A stretch of DNA of 64,000 nucleotides from Gentiana macrophylla (taxonomy: Eukaryota > Streptophyta > Magnoliopsida > Gentianales > Gentianaceae). The position numbers were made by a program, and so were the translations under genes. The notes beneath the pieces were generated by a model that searched no databases, was not told where the DNA came from, and saw only the letters and a program-made list of their open reading frames with translations. Shown here piece after piece: positions 58,561-64,000 of the stretch. Position 1 is the first letter of the stretch. The number at the start of each line of letters is the position of its first letter. The stretch covers positions 55,755,947 to 55,819,946 of the forward strand of contig CM047806.1 of NCBI GenBank assembly GCA_026214975.1, written 5' to 3'.

Positions 58561-59556
58561 TGAGTCCGACAATCAGTCTAAAAGTGTCCAGCTTCTTGCG
58601 CTTGAAGCAAAGATAATCAGTTCCTTACTTTGTTTTAACTCATGACAATCGAGTTTGAAGTGTCCTGGTTTCTTGCAATGAAAGCACAGATAGTCATTGT
58701 CTTTCTTTGGTTCTTCTTTCTTTCTTCAGAGACCTTTTGTGAAATTTCTTGCAGGGCCTTTCCTGTCTTCATCATCCTCGATCTTCTTGCTCAAGAGAGC
58801 AATCATCTCTGAATCTCATCAAGCGATCATCTTGTCCTCCAGATGTTTCTTCCTGATGTGAAGCACCAATCGCAGATAGTCTTTGGCTCTTCTTTTCGAT
58901 CCTCAGTACAAGCTTTTGCTAAATTCATAAGCCTTAAGATCTGAAAATAACTTGAAGGTGTATTCTTCATGCAGCTTTCTCATTTCTTCTATTACAGTCA
59001 CCTTCATTTTCCAAACATCTTTTGCAGGTAATGCTTCCAAGATTTTTGTGTTTATTTCCTCTTTTGAATAACTTACACTCAACAGGGTAAGTTCATCCAA
59101 GATAGCATTAAATCTAGATTCCATTTGCTCAATGGTTTCATTAGGTAGCATCTTGAACTTTTGAAACCTCTTTTTGACCACACCGATTTTGTTCTTCTTT
59201 ATTGCATCGCTGCCTTCACAGATCAATCAGATCTTGTCCCAAAGTTCCTTTGCGCTTTGCAATCTTTGACCTTCATGTACATATTGCTATCCAAGGTTCT
59301 ATAAATGATATCAATAGCAATATTGTTGAGGTTTGCTCTTTTTCTCGCCTTCGCGCATTCCATTCTCTTTTGGTTTAGGAATGTACTGTAGTATCACCCA
59401 CTGCATCGACTTGGTAATCTCCAGTGGTCCATCAGTTAGTACATCCATCATCTCATCATGAGTTGAAGCAAGGTATGTCTGCATTCAACGTTTATACTCA
59501 TCTAATCTATCTAGAGAACACATCAGCATAGTTCTAGCATACTGGGTGTTATCCAT
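58561..59556 (-). pseudogene. Gag of SIRE-like D with duplicated zinc knuckle
   Basis: The first ATG is at 59556 (MDNTQYARTMLMCSLDRLDE); the family usually starts further upstream. The open frame 59226-58903 holds the UBN2-type block KKRFQKFKMLPNETIEQMES, NAILDELTLLSVSYSKEEIN and KILEALPAKDVWKMKVT. A complete knuckle CFHCKKPGHFKLDC lies at 58686-58645. A second, broken copy (CFKRKKLDTFRLI) lies at 58609-58569, lacking its second Cys, its His and its last Cys. Several frame breaks. Confidence 0.8.
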
Positions 59557-59648
59557 GATGCAAGTCTTTGAAAATCAGTAACTTGAAAGAAAGTTTCAAA
59601 GAATTTTCACAAGCACAACAAGTAGGATTTCTTCAGAATGTAAGCACA

Positions 59649-59660
59649 AATCCGATACCA
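59649..59660 (-). promoter_or_regulatory. Primer-binding site of SIRE-like D
   Basis: The minus strand reads TGGTATCGGATT two bases after the LTR end CAACA. The first seven bases match the initiator tRNA-Met site; the rest is mutated. Confidence 0.8.
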
Positions 59661-59662
59661 AT

Positions 59663-61339
59663 TGTTGGTCCCTTGAAAAGGCTTTGGTTAGTTTAGAGGG
59701 GGGGGGGTGAATAAACTTAACACTTAAAACTTTGGAGTTAACAAATTCAAGAATCTCAAACTGACTGACGATACTTCAATAGTCTGGCGATAGACGAGAG
59801 TCTCACCGACGCTTTAGTTTATCGAGCTTGTGCAAATGGAATTATATCAAAATTAAGCCTTAATACTTGTTGTTAAATATGATACTAAGTATTAGATACT
59901 CAGTTGTGTGTGTGTGTGTGATTTCAATTGCTAGATTCAGTAAGTTGATGTGTAAAATAAACTAAGTGCAGAATGTAAATGCTGAAAGTAAGTAGGGAGA
60001 TTTTATAGTGGTTCCAGTGGTGTAATCCTCGCTCACCCACTCTTCTCCTGTGATGTTGGAGGTAATTCACTAGAGATCTTTGATGTTGCAGTCACAAAGA
60101 TTCCTAAGGTTGCTTGTCCTTCACCAATAACTATGGCTTCACAAACTGAAAATGGGAATGTAGGATTGCCGCTTTGAGTCTTCCACTGTCCCTGAAGGGT
60201 AGGATTGCCTCTTCACCACTCCACCACAAACAACGATCTTTCACACACCGTGCTTCACTGCTTTCAGCAGATTCTTTATGAAATAAAGATTGAATCAAGT
60301 AAATGATTCTCATTGCGGCAGCCTTGATTAGGACGATATAATCAAGAATTGCGCCTTCAAGTGTGTATACTTGATGTAGCTTGAATACAAAATACACTTG
60401 AAGAATCTTTCTGGATTAGTAGCTTTAAGTTCAGTAAGTTCAGCAGGGTGTTTTTCAGCTCAGAATTGCCTCTTAAATTTTTCTCTTAAGGTTTTTCAAT
60501 CATCATCTTTTTCTGAGTTGAAGGTCCTCTATTTATAGGTAGAAGTGCATGTGACTTGCATTTGAAATTCAAATGTAACCGTTCCTGGTTTTTGTCCCAT
60601 CTGATTTGCTTTCTATCACTATTCATAGGATCGACAATCGCCGTAATTCCTTTTGACAAGCTGCAATATCCCACCCTTTGACTTATATCCATTGGATAAA
60701 AATCAATCATCCCAACGCCCTTTTGATCTCACCCTTTGATTTGTTTGATAAGTCAGAGGTAGTTGGCTGTCCTTATCCATGTAATCTTCCAATAATCTTG
60801 AATTAATCGAGGTATATTATCGCAGTTCATCATCACGAGATACCCATCATCACGAATGAAGAATTTGCTTTGTATAAAATATAATGCAGCTGATTTCTTT
60901 TATCTAACTTTTATCTGTGAAGTTAGATTACACCTTTTTAAAATATAACCAAGTTCCAAACATCATCCAACTTATGGAACTTAGACCTTGTACACAAAGG
61001 TTTATGTAATCGGTTTAGGTCATCACAGACTTGCCTAAATTCTGATTCCATATCCTTAACTTAAATTACTAAGTTTGATCCCTTAGCCTTCAGAATCGAG
61101 TTTGAGCCTCACTTTCGCCTTCAAGCAGGTTCCAGACTTGTCTCATCGACCTATCTACCCTATCGATGTGGACTCACTGGCTGATATAAATCAGCTGACC
61201 ATTACAGTGCTTGTTTGATCAAACCTATTCATAAATCACACTCTAATAAACCTATACATTTGATCTAGACATCTTTTTGCCTTTGCACTATAACAGTTAG
61301 TCTGGCACTCATCATCAAAACATAGAAATAAGTCCAACA
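59663..61339 (-). repeat. 5' LTR of SIRE-like D
   Basis: 1677 bp. Collinear with the 3' LTR over its whole length, with several clusters of mismatches. The G run is shorter here (about 11) and a (GT)n lies near 59905-59920. Confidence 0.9.
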
Positions 61340-61344
61340 CCCAC

Positions 61345-61904
61345 AACCAACAGAGTTTGAAGGTCCTAGTCTATTGGACATTGCTTATGATATTCAACAT
61401 AGTGTGGATGGTATTCACACTCACCTTCAGTTCAGACAGCACCTGAATGGCAGAGCTTTTGGGAATCTAAACCAACAATTAAAAGATTTAAATTTAGAAG
61501 ATTCAGTGCTCAAAAATGAAGTTGCTAATCTTGCTAACAGCACTAGGACATCTTTGGAATATATGGTTGACCAATGCATGGTCAATCTACATAAAGAATT
61601 GTTGGAAGGAATTCATCTGAGTACTGAATTATCTGGAAGTCGACATGACTTCACCCAACAAAAGATCGATCTTCTGGCAAGATAACTGGGGGCACATGTA
61701 GATTTAAGTGCATCAAGAATAGATGCACAAATCCGGAGCTTACAGAAAGTCATTACTTCTCTATCCCTTACATTCAATGAATTCTTGGCAAATAAGACTG
61801 CCATGAATCAGGTTCCCATCAACTCCCTTTTAGATAATGCCAAAAAGGGGGAAGATGGCAAAGATAAAGATGCTCTGGCCGGGAAAAAGGAAAGAACAAT
61901 ATGA
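61345..61904 (+). pseudogene. ORF3 of SIRE-like C, C-terminal part
   Basis: Resumes exactly after the CCCAC duplication of D. The frame runs to a stop near 61683, then continues in the same frame to 61904. Heptad-like leucines (for example LKDLNLEDSVLKNEVANLAN and SASRIDAQIRSLQKVITSLS) indicate a coiled coil. The end is Lys/Asp-rich (KKGEDGKDKDALAGKKE). D has an equivalent coiled coil near 50.4 kb. Confidence 0.65.
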
Positions 61905-62192
61905 GTTTGGAAGTTGGAGTTTGGGAGCTGCTGTTGTTGGTTTTTGAAGATTCTGAAAGAAATTTGTTTTCGTGGAGATCTGAAGATAGAGGAGCCATAT
62001 TTTATCAGTTTTTGCCAAGGACAGATGAACAAGAGTCTGGTGGAAGCCTTGAATATTCCCGACTAGTGTTTTATTTTCATATTCCATCTGTACCTATATT
62101 TTCTCCACAAGTCAAATATCTTTTTGACTTCTTTGCATGTGCTTGAACTTTAATTTATTTATCTCTATGCTTGATTTGTTTTTGGCATCATC
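61905..62192 (+). other. 3' untranslated region of SIRE-like C
   Basis: Between the ORF3 stop and the polypurine tract. Short frames on both strands overlap here and none is supported. Confidence 0.5.
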
Positions 62193-62206
62193 AAAAAGGG
62201 GTAATT
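62193..62206 (+). promoter_or_regulatory. Polypurine tract of SIRE-like C
   Basis: AAAAAGGGGTAATT directly before the 3' LTR start TGTTAGG, matching the tract in D (AAAAGGGGGGAAATT). Confidence 0.85.
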
Positions 62207-63631
62207 TGTTAGGTCCCCATATATTGGAAATTTTGATGATACCAAAATAGTTGGTTTAGAAACCAAGTATAGTTTGCTTAGTAGTCTGACATGTGAATTG
62301 TATAGGTTTGGTTAGACTTTTCTTATATAATCTATGGTTAGTCTAGATTTGAAGACTTGTAGACCGGAAGACCAGAAGACCAGACTCTCGTCCAGCAAGC
62401 AGACTACTCATCCAGAAGACAAAGTTATTATAGAGGCAAAACAGACCAGCAAGCAAGCAGACGAGTAAAGCACTCAAGATCCAACCGAGTCAAGGATCAG
62501 ACCAAAGACAAATATGCTCCTAAGTGACTAAAAGAAATATGAAGAGATGAATTAAAGGGCGTGCAGCCATCCATACGATCAACATTTTATCTAATGGCTA
62601 CAAAATCATACAAGTGGAAAGGTAGCATTTAATGCTAAAATGATACATTCTAGAAGCCATCAAGTACAAGCTCCAACGGACAAAAGCTGAACGGACCTTT
62701 TTGAATTAAGTGACAACTTAGCAACAAATTAGGACCACTCATTTACTCAATGGCACACCTACCCTACGGAGAGTATAAAATCACAAGGAAAAGCAACTAG
62801 AGAAAGATGTTCTTGGACAGTTCTTGAAAAATTTAATAATTTATCTCTAATTCAATCTCTACAAGAACAAGATCATCATCAAAGATTACCAATCCAGATC
62901 TAAAACTCAAGAAGATCAACATCAAAGAAGCTTAAGAAAACATCTAGTGATCTACTTGATCAAGAGAGCTGCAACCAAAACTTCAAAGTCAAATTCAGAA
63001 AAACTCTCATCTCTGTATCATTAATTTGATACAACACCCATTCTATTCAACAATCAATTACCAGGAAGTCAGGATACCTATTGAAGCATCAGTAGGGTGT
63101 GAAAGAATAGAAGAACAACTGAGTCGTTGGAGAAAGAGAGTTCTTCAGACGAGCTGCGTGCAAATAGACCTCTGAAGCAACTGCGGGTGTGAGGCATGTG
63201 CAGGGTGTCAAGGATTGGCTATTTAGAGTGTGAAGCATCTACAGGGTGTCAAGGACACTTACCTATTGTATTAGTATAGAGTACAATAGTGATACCTCCT
63301 AAGTCACAGGAGAAGCGGTCACGTAGGAGATTATGCCACTCTGAAGATCGATAACATTTCTTGACTCCTTTACTTTCAGCACTTTACATTCAGTAATTGC
63401 ACACGCTACATCACACAACTCAGCACTGAAAACCAAGCTCAAGGCTTATTTTGTATGATGTCATTATACTGTTGCACTCACCTCTTGACTTGAATCAGCT
63501 CAGTAAAACTAGTTGATTACTCTACTAGTCTATTTTACTAATCAGTCTTGATCATTGAGTGAGAAACTCCAAATCGAAAAGAGTTCATTCACCCCTCCTA
63601 ACTCTCATAAGCCTTGTTTTACGGACCAACC
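62207..63631 (+). repeat. 3' LTR of SIRE-like C
   Basis: 1425 bp, collinear with the 5' LTR. It has one extra GGGTGTNA-type repeat (63086, 63177, 63194, 63235). The last base is C where CA is expected, then GTTTG follows. Confidence 0.9.
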
Positions 63632-64000
63632 GTTTGCTTTTGTTTTTCATTGTGAGTTTCTTTGGTTTCCTTCCCAAAACCATCAACTAGCTTGAGTTCA
63701 TCAAGCTATATCCACCATTATCAAAGGTATGAAGCTTTGAACGTTCCTTCGTATTTTTAATATGGTTGATTAGCTTATTTCTATGTGATGTAATTAATCG
63801 GCATGTTTAACGAATCCGTAATTTACGAGAATTAATCTGAACGATAGTTTGTAATTCCAGATGTAGGAACCTCCGCACTCGCTATTGCGATGGTCTGTGA
63901 TGACGGAAAAATTCACTGTTATTTTTATAACTTTTCACTCTGTTTCTGATATCATTTTGAGCACTTTTGTATCAGTTCGAGTCTTTAATTCCTAAATTTC
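63632..64000 (+). repeat. LTR-like host sequence of the SIRE insertion, right half
   Basis: GTTTG at 63632-63636 is the right target-site duplication. The rest continues the sequence broken at 29531. It has no coding feature and may be R/U5 of a Gypsy LTR. It runs out of the window. Confidence 0.4.

Larger units (their letters stand above)
47549..61339 (-). mobile_element. Complete SIRE/Maximus-like Copia element 'D'
   Basis: LTRs at 59663-61339 (5') and 47549-49261 (3'), exact 5-bp flanks CCCAC at 47544-47548 and 61340-61344. On the minus strand the order is LTR, primer site, gag, linker, protease, integrase, RT/RNase H, promoter-like spacer, ORF3 of about 4 kb, polypurine tract, LTR. The total of 13.8 kb is long for SIRE, mostly because of ORF3. 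It lies antisense inside ORF3 of element C and is therefore younger than C. The RT frame is open for 395 codons; other genes have breaks. Confidence 0.93.
29532..63631 (+). mobile_element. SIRE/Maximus-like Copia element 'C', split by three nested insertions
   Basis: LTRs at 29532-30904 and 62207-63631 begin TGTTAGGTCCCCATAT. GTTTG flanks both sides exactly (29527-29531 and 63632-63636). Own order: LTR, primer site, gag, protease, integrase, RT, RNase H, spacer with promoter-like motifs, ORF3, polypurine tract, LTR. Inserted later are a solo LTR (33087-34528), an Athila-like element (39736-46989) and SIRE-like 'D' (47549-61339). Removing these leaves about 11.6 kb, a normal SIRE size. The final base of the 3' LTR appears changed (CAACC instead of CAACA). 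Confidence 0.92.

Noticed and set aside
1..64000. CRISPR array, bacterial operons, rRNA genes
   Set aside because: No regularly spaced repeats with unique spacers, no rRNA motifs, and all recognisable genes are of plant retroelement type.

Overview
The window looks like a transposable-element-rich intergenic stretch of a large plant (probably eudicot) nuclear genome. The evidence is a stack of Ty1/Copia and Ty3/Gypsy LTR retrotransposons of plant lineages (Angela-like, Ale-like, SIRE/Maximus-like, Athila-like), plant-type MITEs, a Helitron terminus, AT-rich spacers and long AT/ATT/CT microsatellites. The species cannot be told from this. No intact host gene, rRNA, tRNA or CRISPR was seen. Homology calls come from reading translated motifs by eye, without any search.

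Layout. 1-4.1 kb: a Gypsy-type LTR remnant, the reverse-strand 5' end of an Angela-like Copia element (LTR 1217-2772 with primer site), and the 3' end of a forward Copia element (RT/RNase H plus LTR). 4.3-11.6 kb: a 1.3-kb TIR element with GC-rich, gene-like cargo, then a complete degenerate Copia element (5673-11498, target-site duplication AATAT) inserted close to a Helitron 3' terminus (hairpin and CTAG at 11580). 11.6-20 kb: microsatellites, small inverted-repeat elements, a perfect 28-bp palindrome, and possible exon remnants of a low-copy reverse-strand gene split by an Angela-like LTR. 20.0-24.9 kb: a complete Ale-like Copia (TSD AGACA). 25-29 kb: further reverse-strand Copia LTRs and a MITE.

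29.5-63.6 kb is one nest. A forward SIRE-like element ('C', 29532-63631, TSD GTTTG) has been split by three later insertions: an Athila-like solo LTR (33087-34528), a near-complete reverse-strand Athila-like Gypsy (39736-46989, TSD GCATG/ACATG) and a complete reverse-strand SIRE-like element ('D', 47549-61339, TSD CCCAC). Removing the Athila element and D brings three separated pieces of one extra open reading frame of C (ORF3) back into one series.

The most interesting biology is in C and D. Both carry a long third ORF downstream of pol. In both, that ORF is preceded by a spacer of roughly 0.7 kb containing a CACGTG box and a TATA box about 115-120 bp before the first ATG. This suggests an internal promoter that would express the extra, partly coiled-coil protein independently of the LTR transcript. 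All retroelement genes here carry stops, frameshifts or catalytic losses; the best preserved is the 395-residue RT block of D.
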